Below, one piece after another: positions 20,626 through 32,076 of a stretch of 64,000 bases of DNA. Source of the DNA: Odontocerum albicorne (Eukaryota; Arthropoda; Insecta; Trichoptera; Odontoceridae); contig OX463849.1 in assembly GCA_949825065.1 (NCBI GenBank), forward strand, positions 42,777,234 to 42,841,233, given 5' to 3'. Under the pieces are notes generated by a model that was given only the letters and a program-made list of their open reading frames with translations, had not been told where the DNA came from and ran no database searches. A program made the translations under genes and the position numbers. Within the stretch, counting starts at the first letter, position 1. Each line of letters starts with the position of its first letter.

Positions 20626-21519
20626 GACACATTCGAGCGTATTCGAGTATATAAAGTCCATCATTGTTAACACTGAAGTGTTAAATACGAGTACATAAAT
20701 GTTTTTTTATACAAAATTGTTGGGTATCGACTACAATTTGATAAGCAAATTACTCCATGAGATCTTTAACACGTGATACTACGAGTATATAGTCGTTTAT
20801 GTCGTGTCTCGCTATTTTAATAACAGGTTTGAACGATTTTATTTTCATTTAATAATGCCTTATAATTACACGGAAGCATTTATTTTCACAGTCTTTCAAA
20901 ATTTAATAACAGCGAAAGACTAATTTTGTTTTCCAAATTGCCCAATAATCGCAGGTTTCATCGGTCAGACCCAGAAAGCAATTAAAATTTACGAGATCAA
21001 AGCGTCATCATTATTAATGGAGGAAGATGGGTCCATTCGCACTTGCGAGATAGAACACAGTAACAGCATTTGACGCAGACAATAAATGTCTTTGTAATTT
21101 ATGGTCATGGAATACAAAGAATGGAATTCTGGTTAAGGTAAAGGAATTCGCATTTCGACCGGCGTAAGATAATATGCCGGAAGGATTTCTAAAAGTTTTA
21201 TGTCAATATTGAAGCAATGAGTGTCAGGTTAAATTCGTTCTTTTGACTCAAGTTTGTTATCTCGTTTTGTTTGTTTAATTGCCACTGACTGTTGAGACAG
21301 TGAGGATTGCTAAATACGTTCTTCATTATTTTAGTTTATTTTATTAATGTTGATTTACATTATTTAAAACTTTGACTAGCACTTTCTGTTAACTCTCAAC
21401 TCAGAATGATAATGATAAAAAAATAACTGATCACCAATCTTGAGTATCGCACAGTACCGAGCTGTATCAAAATCTGCTAAGATTATAGTCTACAACAGTA
21501 TTTTAGTACCATACCTAAT
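20626..21519. other. AT-rich sequence, no gene recognised
   Basis: About 0.9 kb without a recognised feature. Confidence 0.45.
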
Positions 21520-21965
21520 GTAAGGGAGTGAAACGTGAACGTGAAAAACAACTAAAAGAACTCAAATAAATACTTTAAAATGTGTGCACTAAGAAGAATA
21601 CATGGGGTGACAATGTATGACAGAACATGGATTGAAATGATTAGGGATGAATGTGAACTTAAGGCTGACATGTTGAGTAAGATGAAGAATATCACTCTGA
21701 GATAGTTTGGGCATGTATAGTAGAACGGATGAATGAAGAAATACTAATAAAACAAATATATCGTGCAACTACGTAGAGGAATACCAAGCAAAGTATTATT
21801 GGATTAAGTAAATAATATTTTGAAAGTAGGAAACGTAGAAAGTCAGAAATTGAAATAGTTTTATGAGAAAGTACATGAATATAGAAGAGGAGAAGGTCAG
21901 GATAGGAAAGTTTCTCGCTGTTTCGTCTTTGTCTATCCCGACAGGGAAATGGCGTCATAGTATGT
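21520..21965 (+). mobile_element. LINE-L 3'-end relic, the longest copy
   Basis: Plus-strand reading with several frame breaks: TLKCALRRIHGVTMYDRTWI, EMIRDECELKADMLSKMKN, WFGHV-like block, NEEILIKQIYRATT, VWLD, DILKVGNVES and the C-terminal CFVFVYPDREMAS, ending at TAGTATGTATG. This is the C-terminal part of a LINE reverse-transcriptase ORF. It gives the reference block order for the other LINE-L copies. Confidence 0.75.
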
Positions 21966-22514
21966 ATGCATGCATCATCTTGATTACTACTATTCGGTGT
22001 GAATCATGGCTTTCTTTCTCCAGCATTAATTTGCACTGAATTCGGTTCTGAGTAATTCGTCGACAGTTTAATATTCCTAGCGTTGATATACGCATTCGTG
22101 GAGTAATTGTTTTTCCAGTTTATTAATTGCATACCAACTTACCTCCGTCCTTGAGGTTTGCTATTGAAGTAACGTTTTAGGAGTTGACACTTTTCCGTTG
22201 GATGTACGTGTCGCAGTGATTGAAGTTTTCAAAACTTCATAAGTTAAGAGACACCGAGAAAATATTTCAGCTAGTTATTTACATAAAGACACATGAATTT
22301 TTATTATGTTTTCTAGCTCTGGGTTTATTTTATTTGATAAAGGTTTAACTTAATTTCATCATATAAAACAAAAAGTACATGAAAAAAATTAAATAGATAA
22401 AAGTCTTAAATTATAACGTGAACAACGATTACTCATGCTTCCTTGTGAAGGGACTCAGTTATGTCTACAAAATTTATTAATTAGCTCAATCCTCAATGTT
22501 TGCAATAATTTACA
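21966..22514. other. AT-rich sequence, no gene recognised
   Basis: No recognised feature. Confidence 0.45.
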
Positions 22515-22980
22515 GTGTTGATGCCCACTTTGATGTATAGAAGTAAAGCTTGGACAGTAGAAGCATAAAAGTAAGTTAATGCTGTGGAGATACGTGCATT
22601 AATAAAAGAATATAGTATCAAAGTATGAAATAAACTGAATGATAGCATCAGAAACGAATGCTTGGATGAATTGAATGTTTTAAGTAAGATGAAGAATTGA
22701 GCGTTTCTATTTGTACATCTGGGAGAGTGATTGACGAAAGAATGATTGAACGAGTATACAAGTCAGAAGTGCAAGATCAGTGTGGAAGAGGTAGACCGAG
22801 GAAAATGTGTGACTGGATCAAGTGGACTAGAGTTTGAAAGAAGGTAATTTGAGAAGTATGAATAATAGAATAATGTGCATGACGAGATGTATGAATGGTT
22901 GAGGCAAAAGTAATTGTGCTTGGATAGAAAATTATGGAGATTGTTCTACTACGACGTACGACGTGATGGTATATACTCGT
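22515..22980 (+). mobile_element. LINE-L 3'-end relic
   Basis: Blocks in order: TTGATGTATAGAAGTAAAGC (LMYRSKAW), ATTAATAAAAGAATATAGTA, SKMKN block near 22685, VIDERMIERVYKSEV, CGRGRPRKMCDWIKW, then MTRCMNG and the tail TACGACGTGATGGTATATAC. Multiple stops; decayed. Confidence 0.65.
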
Positions 22981-23009
22981 ATGTATTTAAATTAACGTTT
23001 GTACGTAAA

Positions 23010-23075
23010 AAACTAAATAGTTCATCTTCTTCATCTTACTCAACACATTCATCTTACTCAACACATTCATCCCTT
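23010..23075. repeat. Short duplicated LINE-L fragment
   Basis: CATCTTACTCAACACATTCA occurs twice in a row. It is the complement of the LINE-L SKMKN-adjacent block (TGTTGAGTAAGATGAAG), suggesting a tiny local duplication of a LINE-L remnant. Confidence 0.4.
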
Positions 23076-23489
23076 ATCATTTTTCTGGTCTTGATAAAGT
23101 TATGTATATTATATATAATGTACTCAAGAGACTTTGTTTTATAGTAAACCATAAATAAAATAAAATATAATAGAAACGAATATTTTTCTTTTAACTTATT
23201 GTCTCTCCTTCCATTTAACTAGGGAATAATTTGAAAGGGCCAGCTATAAAAGTGTCAGATCTCATTTAGTGTAATCAAAGGTCGGGATTGACACTCTCTA
23301 CAAAAGGGTCTAAGATATTTGAGTTAGAGTTTTTATCTCGAGAATGTACCTCACCCTGTCTGTCACACTTGATGAGAAATATATTATTTCTAAGTTCGCA
23401 TGATTGCTTTTTACTCCTTTTGCCCTGAATACGAGTATATTAATGTGGAATATTCTCACAATTTATTAGATCACTAATTTTATTGAAAC
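23076..23489. other. AT-rich sequence, no gene recognised
   Basis: No recognised feature. Confidence 0.45.
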
Positions 23490-23640
23490 TGAACGAAGGA
23501 AACGTAGAAAATTAGAGACATTGTAGAAGCTGTATGGATGCATAAGGGGCTGAAGATGTGTCGGGATAGGAAATTATTGGGATCTGTCGTCTTTGCCTAC
23601 TCCGATAGGGAAATGGTGTGATAGTATTTATGTCCTAATT
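23490..23640 (+). mobile_element. LINE-L extreme 3' end
   Basis: NEGNVEN-like block, CRSCMDA-like block, CRDRKLLG and VVFAYSDREMV, then the tail GGTGTGATAGTATTTATG. A short truncated copy. Confidence 0.6.
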
Positions 23641-23689
23641 TTATAATTTTAACAATTACATGTTTTTTTTTATTTTATGGAACACGTTA

Positions 23690-24061
23690 AATTTGAAGAT
23701 TACCCTTTCTTCTTTTTAACGGTCACCCATTAAGGTGTTCTTCGGCATTATTCAGTCATAAATAAATTTGAAGATTACCCTTTCTTATTTTTGCCGGTCA
23801 CCCATTAAGGTGTTCTTCGGCATTATTCAGTCATAAATAAATTTGAAGATTACCCTTTCTTCTTTTTGCCGGTCACCCATTAAGGTGTTCTTCGGCATTA
23901 TTCAGTCATAAATAAATTTGAAGATTACCCTTCTTTTTGCCGGTCATCCATTAAGGTGTTCTTCGGCATTATTCAGTCGTAAATAAATTTGAAGATTACT
24001 CTTTCTTATTTTTGCCGGTCACCCATTAAGGTGTTCTTCGGCATTATTCAGTCATAAATAA
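23690..24061. repeat. 75-bp tandem array, five units
   Basis: Units start at 23690, 23765, 23840, 23915 and 23986 (periods 75, 75, 75, 71). Each has GAAGATTACCCTTTCTTCTT, GCCGGTCACCCATTAAGGTG and TTCGGCATTATTCAGTCATA. Unit 4 has a 4-bp deletion in the CTTTCTT tract. No coding meaning seen. Confidence 0.9.
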
Positions 24062-24279
24062 ATAGAACAATAATAACATTTAAAACTAAACACTTATAAA
24101 TGAACATTAATTGATTATTTTCACGTGTTTCATTAAATTGTAAAAAAATATACGTTTAATTTATATTTATATATACATTGGGGGATTCAATAAAAATATA
24201 AGAATGACTCAAATTAATGTAAAAATAAATTTGACCAAAATAAAACAATCAATTATATTTTATCATAAAATAATATGGT
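24062..24279. other. AT-rich spacer
   Basis: Nothing recognised between the 75-bp array and the next SINE. Confidence 0.5.
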
Positions 24280-24515
24280 GTATAGTACACCCTGACGGGT
24301 TTATGATTACATATATGGCAATCTCTTATAACTAATCAGAATAAAACATTATTATTAGATTAAATAATCTATTAAATACTTTTATTTCATTGTGTTCAAA
24401 CATTTTCAATATATTAATTTATTTCTTTACGAAATCAATGGTAATGCCGTAACGGGAATCGAACCTGCACCCCTGGGTTGAAAGACGTCTTGCCAACTTG
24501 GTATATTATTTTTTT
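24280..24515 (-). mobile_element. SINE-1 copy with AT-rich interior
   Basis: Tail ACACCCTGACGGGTTTATGA and TGGCAATCTC. The inverted head is GGGAATCGAACCTGCACCCC with AAAGACGTCTTGCCAACTTG. The middle is expanded or decayed. Confidence 0.7.
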
Positions 24516-24544
24516 CGACTTGAATTTCAAAACTTTGAATTTTT

Positions 24545-24755
24545 GAAACACTTTTGTTGTGTACAATGCAACTTGCGGGCTTATTGCCATGTGGCAATAT
24601 TCCAACCAACCAGAAAGAAATATGTTAGAGAGGCCTTAAGTGAAAACCAGACTGGAATCCTTATTTAAAAAAAAAATGGGTTGCAGCGGGTTTTGAAGCC
24701 ACAACTTCCGAGTTGAGAGACAGACGTCTTACCAATTAAACCGCGGAGGTCCATA
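24545..24755 (-). mobile_element. SINE-1, full-length copy
   Basis: Starts at the 3' end with TTTTGTTGTGTACAATGCAA, then TTGCGGGCTTATTGCCATGT, GAAAACCAGACTGGAATCC, and the inverted head ACTTCCGAGTTGAGAGACAG with ACCAATTAAACCGCGGAGGT. It lies about 30 bp from the previous copy in the same orientation. Confidence 0.8.
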
Positions 24756-25309
24756 CACGCTTGGAAAAGTACAAAATCAAATTAATACACATTATTTTCA
24801 ATTCAAGTATTTCAATTGTTTGTTAAGATATTTTTTATTACATGTAAATTTTTTCTTTTTTGTTTTTGTATTATTTGATTGAAATATTTATATTATGTTT
24901 ATGCTTTCTTGTCAACACTTCCGTTTTATTTCACACTTCCTTTTCACTACATTTCACCCGTTCCATAGAAATATTTATTTCTGTGGTCTTCTTTATAAGC
25001 TTCCCGTCACGTTGAGATATCGTCTTTTCTTCAGCATCCACGATTTCGTATTTATCCAACCCTTTGCCTATCATCCTTCAACGCCAAGTATCTCAGCCTC
25101 CCTGATTGAGGGCCACTTCCCCAGTTATATTATTCTTAGATCCGTTTATTCCTTGGTATATATTTATGTTAGTTCCACTTTCGCAATAGGTATCTTAATC
25201 GATTGGTTAAGATAGAAACATTAATACAATAGATGCTCACGTTGAGAATTTTTTATTCCTTCTTTTCAAATTACACGAATGACGATCAATTGTTATCCAT
25301 AATTTATTC
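24756..25309. other. AT-rich sequence, no gene recognised
   Basis: The minus strand of 24930-25140 has weak LINE C-terminal character but no certain motif. A 106-codon plus-strand open stretch resembles nothing known. Confidence 0.35.
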
Positions 25310-25565
25310 GTATGGGTACCTCTTATTCGAATTCAGACATATAGAACAAAGTGATCGAGAGACAAACAACATTGTCTTCGGCATAATTAATCCAGCCACA
25401 GGAGTCGACATGGAACTCATTGTTCATAATCGCACGTGTTCGCAATACTACCACACGTTAAGAGGCAACTACACTCGCATACGTCTAGCTCTTGTTACCA
25501 GATAAACTCTGTTACCAACTTTTTCTGCTATCTTCAGGAATTGAACCCGAAATCCATTGATTAAT
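25310..25565 (-). mobile_element. SINE-2 copy
   Basis: ATTCAGACATATAGAACAAA, GACAAACAACATTGTCTTCG, TAATTAATCCAGCCACAGGA, CGCACGTGTTCGCAATACTA, and the inverted head GGAATTGAACCCGAAATCC. Block order is that of SINE-2 reversed. Confidence 0.6.
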
Positions 25566-26157
25566 CTAACTGCTATCTATTTATTTTTACGTAATTAGAA
25601 TTGCGAGTTGGAATGTTGGGCTTCGTTTCAAACTTAATATGGTCTTATAATGCAAGTTCGTGCATGACGCGTATCGCTCGACATAAGTTTTTCATGTATC
25701 GTGTAAAGTGATACTTTGTATTTTGTCAATAATCAAAAACTGCCAACAGATAGAATGTAACTTGTGATTGATGTATATATACTGTGTCTTGATTTCTTTC
25801 AGTCAATGTATGAAATATCTATTCAAAAAGTCTTTTATATATTTTTGTTTGTTCATACATAAGTCTAGAATAACTTTGGGAGCTGTAATGAAGTGTAACG
25901 AATCAAATTAATAAATATTATACGCTGGTTACAACGGACCGATTCATTTCGTTCTCGTGGAAACAAGATTTTGAGAAAGTATAAAGAATAAGAATACACT
26001 ATCATATATTTTTAAATAATTTAAATTTACATTTGTAACAATTAACGGATTGTCTTCAATTATAAATTGTCGTGAATAATTTGTAGTTTTTATGTAACTT
26101 TGTACAATAATTTTTATACGTTTCATCGTATTTTTTTTGGACTTATTTCCATGTTAA
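25566..26157. other. AT-rich sequence, no gene recognised
   Basis: No recognised feature. Confidence 0.45.
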
Positions 26158-26420
26158 AAATGTTTCCTTCTATGATTTCTCTGACTTTCTACGTTTCCTT
26201 GTTTCAAAATATCATTCACTTCATCCAATCATACTTTCCTTGGTCTTCGCATTTCAATACGCATTTCACTTAAATTTTCACTATATATTTATTTAGTTAG
26301 TCTTCTTCCATTTGTTACACATGTCTAAACCATCTCAGCGTGTTCTTCTTCATCTTACTTAACACATCAGCCTTAAGTTCACATTCATCCCTAATAACTT
26401 CATTCTATATTGCACGATTG
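26158..26420 (-). mobile_element. LINE-L 3'-end relic
   Basis: Plus-strand blocks GACTTTCTACGTTTCCTTGT, AAAATATCATTCACTTCATC, ATCTCAGCGTGTTCTTCTTC, TTACTTAACACATCAGCCTT and AGTTCACATTCATCCCTAAT are complements of the LINE-L GNVES, NDILK, WFGHV, LSKMKN and RDECELKAD positions. Confidence 0.7.
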
Positions 26421-26483
26421 CGGCGTATGTTATGATTTTTATTAATTTAAATAAAAAATATCCACTTTTTAAGGTCTTGATTT

Positions 26484-27119
26484 TTAACCCTTCTCTTACG
26501 GTGATAAAAATGAAACGCGTGTTCCGGTGTTGGGTAGTGAGTACGCGATCAAAAATTAGCGATTTTAAATCGGAAAATAAGAACATTCATAGATAATCCC
26601 CTTAATTAATTATAATTGATGTTAAAAATTATAATAATTGAGATTTATTTGCTGAAAACATTAAAAAACCATCTGGCACCGCTCACGGAACGGGCGTAGG
26701 TCTAGTCTCGTTGCCAGCTCAACAGCTACTGCGGCGCGGCAGGGTTGGTGGCTAACTCGGGCGTGGCTTACACTTGCGAGGTTGAGACAATTGCGCTCCT
26801 CGCTATTCAGTGACGTATGCCAAAGTGAGATGCGAATATAGTGTCGCGCTTCCCGCATACTTTTCACCTATCGTCAAGACCCAAGATCGAGGCACTCACA
26901 GCGTTTAAATGCGAATTTGTTTCCGATATTCATAAAAAATACTTACGATGTAGTCGATAAATTCTGATTATTATTAATATTATTTTTTAAATCAATGCGT
27001 AAATATATTATGGAGGAATACCTAAAATCTTAACTGTGTATTTATTATATTTTTAGAGATATTGATGGTTATTTGAAGCAACGTGTAGAAGATACCCAAC
27101 ACCGGGAAGGAAAGGTTAA
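26484..27119 (-). mobile_element. piggyBac-type non-autonomous element (MITE), copy 1
   Basis: Bounded by TTAA at both ends (26484-26487, 27116-27119). Ends are TTAACCCTTCTCTTACGG and (inverted) TTAACCTTTCCTTCCCGG. Both flanks carry GTGTTGGG-type motifs just inside. It is closely similar to 35353-35992 and 58424-59052, in the opposite orientation. TTAA target specificity is diagnostic of the piggyBac superfamily. No transposase is encoded; a GC-richer core of about 180 bp sits at 26670-26850. Confidence 0.85.
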
Positions 27120-27207
27120 ATAACATTTATATTTATTTTGCAGTAACGGGTACATCACAAACGTAAATAATTCTTCTGTCTAATTTATTACTTTTCTCTT
27201 GTTCCAG

Positions 27208-27258
27208 GTATGTGTAATATTTCTGCTTTGAGAAGACAAAGAACGAAAGTGAAGTTCG
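27208..27258 (+). other. Candidate 51-nt internal micro-exon (weak)
   Basis: The acceptor TTTTCTCTTGTTCCAG is pyrimidine-rich and the donor GTATGTAAT is strong. One frame is open, MCNISALRRQRTKVKF, with 2 nt before and 1 nt after. The phase fits the candidate exon at 5902-5966. No protein family is recognised. It starts about 90 bp past the piggyBac-type MITE. Chance cannot be excluded. Confidence 0.2.
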
Positions 27259-28247
27259 GTATGTAATACAAAAGTTCCAAGAAAGTTATTACTGTCTGTC
27301 TCCTAAAAAGGAGTAAAATACTTCGTCCCAATGAAGCAGGTGCCTTCCAGAATTGCTAGATGCCTGATCCATTCACAGAAACTTGTACAACAGGTTCGTT
27401 AATTCGGAGCTATTGTATGGTTCGGTGGCACATTTCTAATTCTTGCTTTGTACCAACGACCAGTACCAGACGCCCCGAGATCTGGGAACTTGAATGAATG
27501 GTCATTTATAATTAATTTGTACTGTTTAATTTACCGAGTTCCGAATACGAAATTTAATTACCAATGAGACCAGCACTGGATTCTGCTTGTTCAGATAGTG
27601 AAGACTTAAGTTTTTTTTTATTACCGAGACGAAGAATTTCAATTGTAATTGTAATAAAAAAAGATTATTTTTATTTCTTTTTATGTGAATGTTTTATCCT
27701 TATTTATTTATCTTTTAGTTTTATTATTCGTTCTTATTTAAATATATGTCCTTGGGAAAATTCAGTCCGTTTTTTTATATATTCTTTCTCAAAATTTACG
27801 TTATCGGATAATACTTTCGTATAGAAAAATGTCTCTGAATATGTTGAAATAAAGAGTAATATATCTTTATACTTCATTTTTATAACCATGAAAATATTTT
27901 CGTGGTAGGATAAAATGAAATCAAATAACATTTTAGGCTGGTTTCCGATAGAGCCAACGAGTCTTTAAAATTAATATTTAGTAGAATTTACAACATTTTC
28001 CAAAAAAAATAATTCAAAATCCATTGCAGTGTAATATCAATGTAATGTGGAAATGCGACAGTTACGTAATTTTATGTCTGGTTTGGTGGATATTTTTAAT
28101 TTATTTTATTTTTATTTATTTTTGGTACATACTCGTATACGTCCAAAGTGCTTTTGAAATGTTGATCCTTCTCCGGCATATCCTCAATCATGGGCATTAT
28201 TGATTAGTTACATTTTATCTTAATTGTTTATTTTGTTATTTAATTTA
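27259..28247. other. AT-rich sequence, no gene recognised
   Basis: 27300-27500 is slightly GC-richer but has no recognisable open frame. The rest is low-complexity. Confidence 0.45.
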
Positions 28248-28432
28248 CCTGGCGAGTTTATTGCCATGTGGCAATCTTTTCCAACCAACCTGAAATATGT
28301 TTTTACAGCCCCCAAGTGTTAACCAGACTGGAATCCTATTTAAAAAAATCTAGGTTCCAGCGGGGAGCGAACCCGCTACCTCCGGATCGGAAGACAAGTG
28401 TCTTACCACCACGGAGGCCACGGAGGTCGTGT
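28248..28432 (-). mobile_element. SINE-1, full-length copy
   Basis: CCTGGCGAGTTTATTGCCAT, GTGGCAATCTTTTCCAACCA, TTAACCAGACTGGAATCCTA, then the inverted tRNA-like head GCGGGGAGCGAACCCGCTAC to CACCACGGAGGCC. The B box has GAGCGAACCC against GATCGAACCC in the copy at 19545; the GCCACGGAG segment is duplicated at the head end. Confidence 0.8.
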
Positions 28433-28859
28433 TATATACATTGGTTATTTCGTACGTCACATGTATTCTGAATTGTGTAGATTTTTGAAGTTTTGGATAT
28501 TTTATCTTTGGTTTATTAAATGTTGTTATGACTTGTAAAGTACCCTTAATTGTTGCGTGTCTTTTTAATAAATAAATAAATATGACGATTACTACTAGGG
28601 TACAAATTCTCACCACCTGATTCGATCGGCTGCTTGCCGTGACTAGTAAGTGTAGATTCGGGCGCCCAAGGCGGGATTTGGGAATCGTCGAAGTTTTTTT
28701 TAGAAAGCCAATGTAATAAACCTTGCGCCTCCAAGGAGAGAAATATACTCGTATTACACGGCCTGGCCTGGTTGTGAAACAAAAATAAGTGTTTTATTAA
28801 ATCATTCATAATCATCCTCAATATACTATATATCCGAATTGTTGATGCAGACATTTTAA
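28433..28859. other. Unidentified sequence
   Basis: 28610-28700 is GC-richer (GGGCGCCCAAGGCGGGATTT). No gene or family identified. Confidence 0.35.
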
Positions 28860-28945
28860 AGAACAAGGTCTGGAGAAAACATTGTCTTCGCGCCCAATAT
28901 CCGATACTATGGGTTTAAAATCTAGTTGAAGGCACGTACGTAACG
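28860..28945 (-). mobile_element. SINE-2 fragment
   Basis: GGAGAAAACATTGTCTTCGC, then CAATATCCGATACTATGGGT and TTTAAAATCTAG: matches the SINE-2 3' half in reverse. Confidence 0.45.
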
Positions 28946-29984
28946 TAACACACAGCTCGTCACAGCACGTTTTATTTTTATTTACAATAATATTTAAATA
29001 ACTTGTTTATTATGATGGTTCAAAAGAATACTGAAAATAAATATGTTCAGTATCAATAAAATACTGGCAATTTAAAAAATATTTGTAAAAATCTAAAACT
29101 TTGTCGCATTGAAAATTCCAAACTTCGTTTCTGTATCGAGAAGTGGAAGGAAACCATGGTAATTCATTCATTGCAGTTCTTCGTATCTTGTTTTAAGTTA
29201 TTTTAATTAATTTCATTTCCTTTTAAGTGAGTCTCATCGATGTACCTGCCATTAGTGCTGGGAATTTCTTATCTGACTGATTAATAAATTTACGATAAAG
29301 CCGGGTTTTTATATCTAATCTACCTTTATTTACCGGTGGCCTATATGTCGTTGATAACTTTATCGAAGTAGAGTTTACTTAAGGGTGAATCATTTATAAA
29401 AGTAATAAAAACTAAGTAACTGTTTGATAAATAAAATTAGTGAGATAATTCATTGCTTCCAATAAGTGGTTTAGATGGAAAAAAATAATTGAACCCCTAA
29501 GCAAACAAAAATGTGGTGAATGTTTTAATACAAAAATATTACAATCATAACTATTCTGAGGGTTTGATTAATTTGTATTATTCGTTTATTCAGTGTTGTA
29601 TTTTTAAGTTATCATATTTATTGGCGTTCAGCCCACTAGACATGATGCGATATTCGATACGATTAATATTCGTGATTGCTTAAATTTTATTTGTTACATG
29701 TATACAAAATTGAATTAAATCATTATGATGAAACAAACATAAATTTGTGTTGGAAAATTGCAGGCACTATTTAGATTATGTGATAGCAGCCTTACCATGA
29801 TGTATTATGCAGTATGAAGTACACAATTTATTGATACTAAGCGAGGGCTCCATGTTTTGGAACCATTGAACGTTTTTATGTCATCTAACTCTGTCGCTCA
29901 TTCTGCAAATTTCATTCGTCCTTTTATTCTGTTTTGCTGATATATCAATTTTTTTTTCTTCGTTCGTCCAATGTTTGCTCTTAT
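28946..29984. other. AT-rich sequence, no gene recognised
   Basis: About 1 kb with nothing recognised. Confidence 0.5.
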
Positions 29985-30160
29985 TAGAATGCAACATACG
30001 AGTATATTGTTATCCGGCAATATGTGTTGATCAGAATGCAACCTATATTGTTACCCGGCAATATGTGTTGATCAGAATGCAATCTATATTGTTATCCGGC
30101 AATATGTGTTGATCAGAATGCAACCTATATTGTTATCCGGCAATATGTGTTGATCAGAAT
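29985..30160. repeat. 41-bp tandem array, four units, resembling the SINE-1 tail
   Basis: Repeats of AGAATGCAACCTATATTGTT then ATCCGGCAATATGTGTTGAT with a period of 41. The order GCAAC, ATTG, CGGCAAT, then AACC/GATCAGAA parallels the SINE-1 minus-strand tail (GCAAC, TTATTGCCATGTGGCAAT, CCAACCAGAA). The array appears to be a tandemly multiplied SINE-1 3' end. Confidence 0.75.
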
Positions 30161-30454
30161 GAAAACTGAATTTTAGACTCGTTTTTTTTATTATACTTGT
30201 TGCAAGCCCTAAACGATTCAACAGTTAAGCTGTCAAAAACATATTTGTAAGAAATAACCCATATTAGTTACTCCTCTTATGAATATGTTGACTGATATGA
30301 GAGCTCCATTAAACTTTATTTGCTTTAATTTAATATCATATTAGTAAATATCCACTTGTATAAAACATTTTGTTTAATTTAGATGGCGTATACGAGTATG
30401 TTTAAAATATTTATGCATAAAATATGAAAATAAACTAGACCGTCAAAAACAAAT
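30161..30454. other. AT-rich spacer
   Basis: No recognised feature. Confidence 0.45.
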
Positions 30455-30660
30455 AATTTCAAGTGGATACTCAAATTATATTGATCTTGGTTTGTTGTCT
30501 ACCATTTGTTGTCACTCCAGTAAACTAGACTTTTTCGTTTATCTTATTGAAGACATGTGAACACAATAAAAGGTTGATACTTTTTACCGATTGCTCACTA
30601 TTATTGACTTCTTTTGTCGAAAATTCTCACTAACTTGATAAGTTGTGAGATCTAATTTCG
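30455..30660 (+). repeat. Dispersed repeat R1, copy 2
   Basis: GGTTTGTTGTC, CACTCCAGTAAACTAGAC, TTTTTACCGATTGCTCACTA, then CTCACTAACTTGATAAGTTG in the same order as 2655-2875 and 50305-50490. Confidence 0.6.
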
Positions 30661-31239
30661 AGTATGTACTACGTGAGTCAACCCCTTTAAACAGCCTATC
30701 CCACAATGTCATTATTACATTTATCAAGAACATATTTAATAAATCGGGAATGGGAAAAATATTTAATAGATTAAGTAAATTTTTGTTGGAAATCACTTCC
30801 ACACAGAGACGTGCAACAACTCATATTACAAACTGAGCTCATCAAATACCCCATTGATATGGCATAACACGCAAATGATAAACAGAGTTTGATCAAACAT
30901 CCTTTTCACTTTCCGCTGCCGTGTAATCACGTATTCATTCGTATGTGATGTACGTTCATCACATTAATTTCGTATGTGGTATACGCTCATCACATTAATG
31001 ACACGGTAAACAGTATGTTAATAAACCTCCCAAGCTTTGCTGTTCTCCTGTGCCATCAAATCTTCATAAATAATATCATCTCATTCAGTTTCAGAGAAAA
31101 AATATTACATTTCGAGTGTATAATAAATGTTTGTATAAGGTGTTGTCGTCAAGGTTTCTATTTCTCTCTCGAAAATAATTCTTATTTAGTTATTTATACT
31201 TCTTTCTAACTTGTGTGTAATATTTTTTTCACGTTATAC
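30661..31239. other. AT-rich sequence, no gene recognised
   Basis: A local duplication (CGTATGTGATGTACGTTCATCACATTAAT and its near copy) lies at about 30940-31000. No gene. Confidence 0.45.
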
Positions 31240-31440
31240 GTGAAGATGAATGTTATACTGAGGAAAACGTGGCTTGATCAAGTGGACCAGATTTTGAAAC
31301 AAGGTTAAGTGAGAAGTATCGATAATAGAATATTGCTTTTGACAAGATGTATGAATGTGGAGGCGGCTGTGTGATTGGGTTGAAAAGTTTGAAAATCTGT
31401 TTTCTCTTTTTACCCAGCAGGGTGCACACTTGATTGATAT
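31240..31440 (+). mobile_element. LINE-L 3'-end relic
   Basis: GGAAAACGTGGCTTGATCAA (RKTWLDQVDQILKQG), TTGACAAGATGTATGAATGT (LTRCMNVE), then a decayed C-terminus and CCCAGCAGGGTGCAC. Confidence 0.6.
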
Positions 31441-31770
31441 ATTTTTATGTGAAAGAACTTCCCCCAATCAATTCCTGTAAAATTAAGTATTATTTTGCAC
31501 ATTGCATATACGAGTATGTAAATGAAATCATTTTATTCTTATACAAAGATTTTAGTTCGAGTTGATGATGTGTTTTTACACATACCAGCAATGACACCAA
31601 AGTTATATATTGCTGGGTTTATGGTTACACATTGGTAGACTAACATTGAACTGTTCCTGAGATATTTCGATTTAAAAATTAAAACTCCTAATTTATATGC
31701 ATCTGGATATTAACATGTGTTTTCGATTGCGTGAAAATGATTTTTTTGTTAGTTAAAATATCAATTCCAA
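31441..31770. other. AT-rich sequence, possible SINE-1 tail remnant
   Basis: TATTGCTGGGTTTATGGTTA (31610-31630) resembles the SINE-1 minus-strand tail seen at 24290. Otherwise nothing. Confidence 0.35.
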
Positions 31771-32040
31771 AATGTTAACAGATATGCACACTGACTATTT
31801 AATGTTAACAGATATGCACACTGACTATTTAATGTTAACAGATATGCACACTGACTATTTAATGTTAACAGATATGCACACTGACTATTTAATGTTAACA
31901 GATATGCACACTGACTATTTAATGTTAACAGATATGCACACTGACTATTTAATGTTAACAGATATGCACACTGACTATTTAATGTTAACAGATATGCACA
32001 CTGACTATTTAATGTTAACAGATATGCACACTGACTATTT
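31771..32040. repeat. 30-bp tandem array, nine identical units
   Basis: AATGTTAACAGATATGCACA plus CTGACTATTT is repeated nine times with no visible substitution (270 bp exactly). Because 30 is divisible by three, the plus strand is open and would read MLTDMHTDYL nine times, followed by 23 unrelated codons. The ORF is a by-product of the period; I do not call it a gene. HpaI-like GTTAAC recurs in each unit. A 36-bp gap separates it from the next array. Confidence 0.95.
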
Positions 32041-32076
32041 AATGATATTACCGAAAAATCACATTTTTGAAATTTT

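Noticed and set aside
23690..24061. CRISPR-like array (also the other arrays)
   Set aside because: Units are contiguous tandem repeats without unique spacers, and the setting is eukaryotic.
24895..25215. 106-codon plus-strand ORF
   Set aside because: No family resemblance, unusual composition and flanking SINE debris. Probably chance, possibly antisense to a decayed LINE.
26661..26867. 68-codon ORF in a GC-rich stretch
   Set aside because: It lies inside the piggyBac-type MITE core; the other two copies do not keep the same frame.
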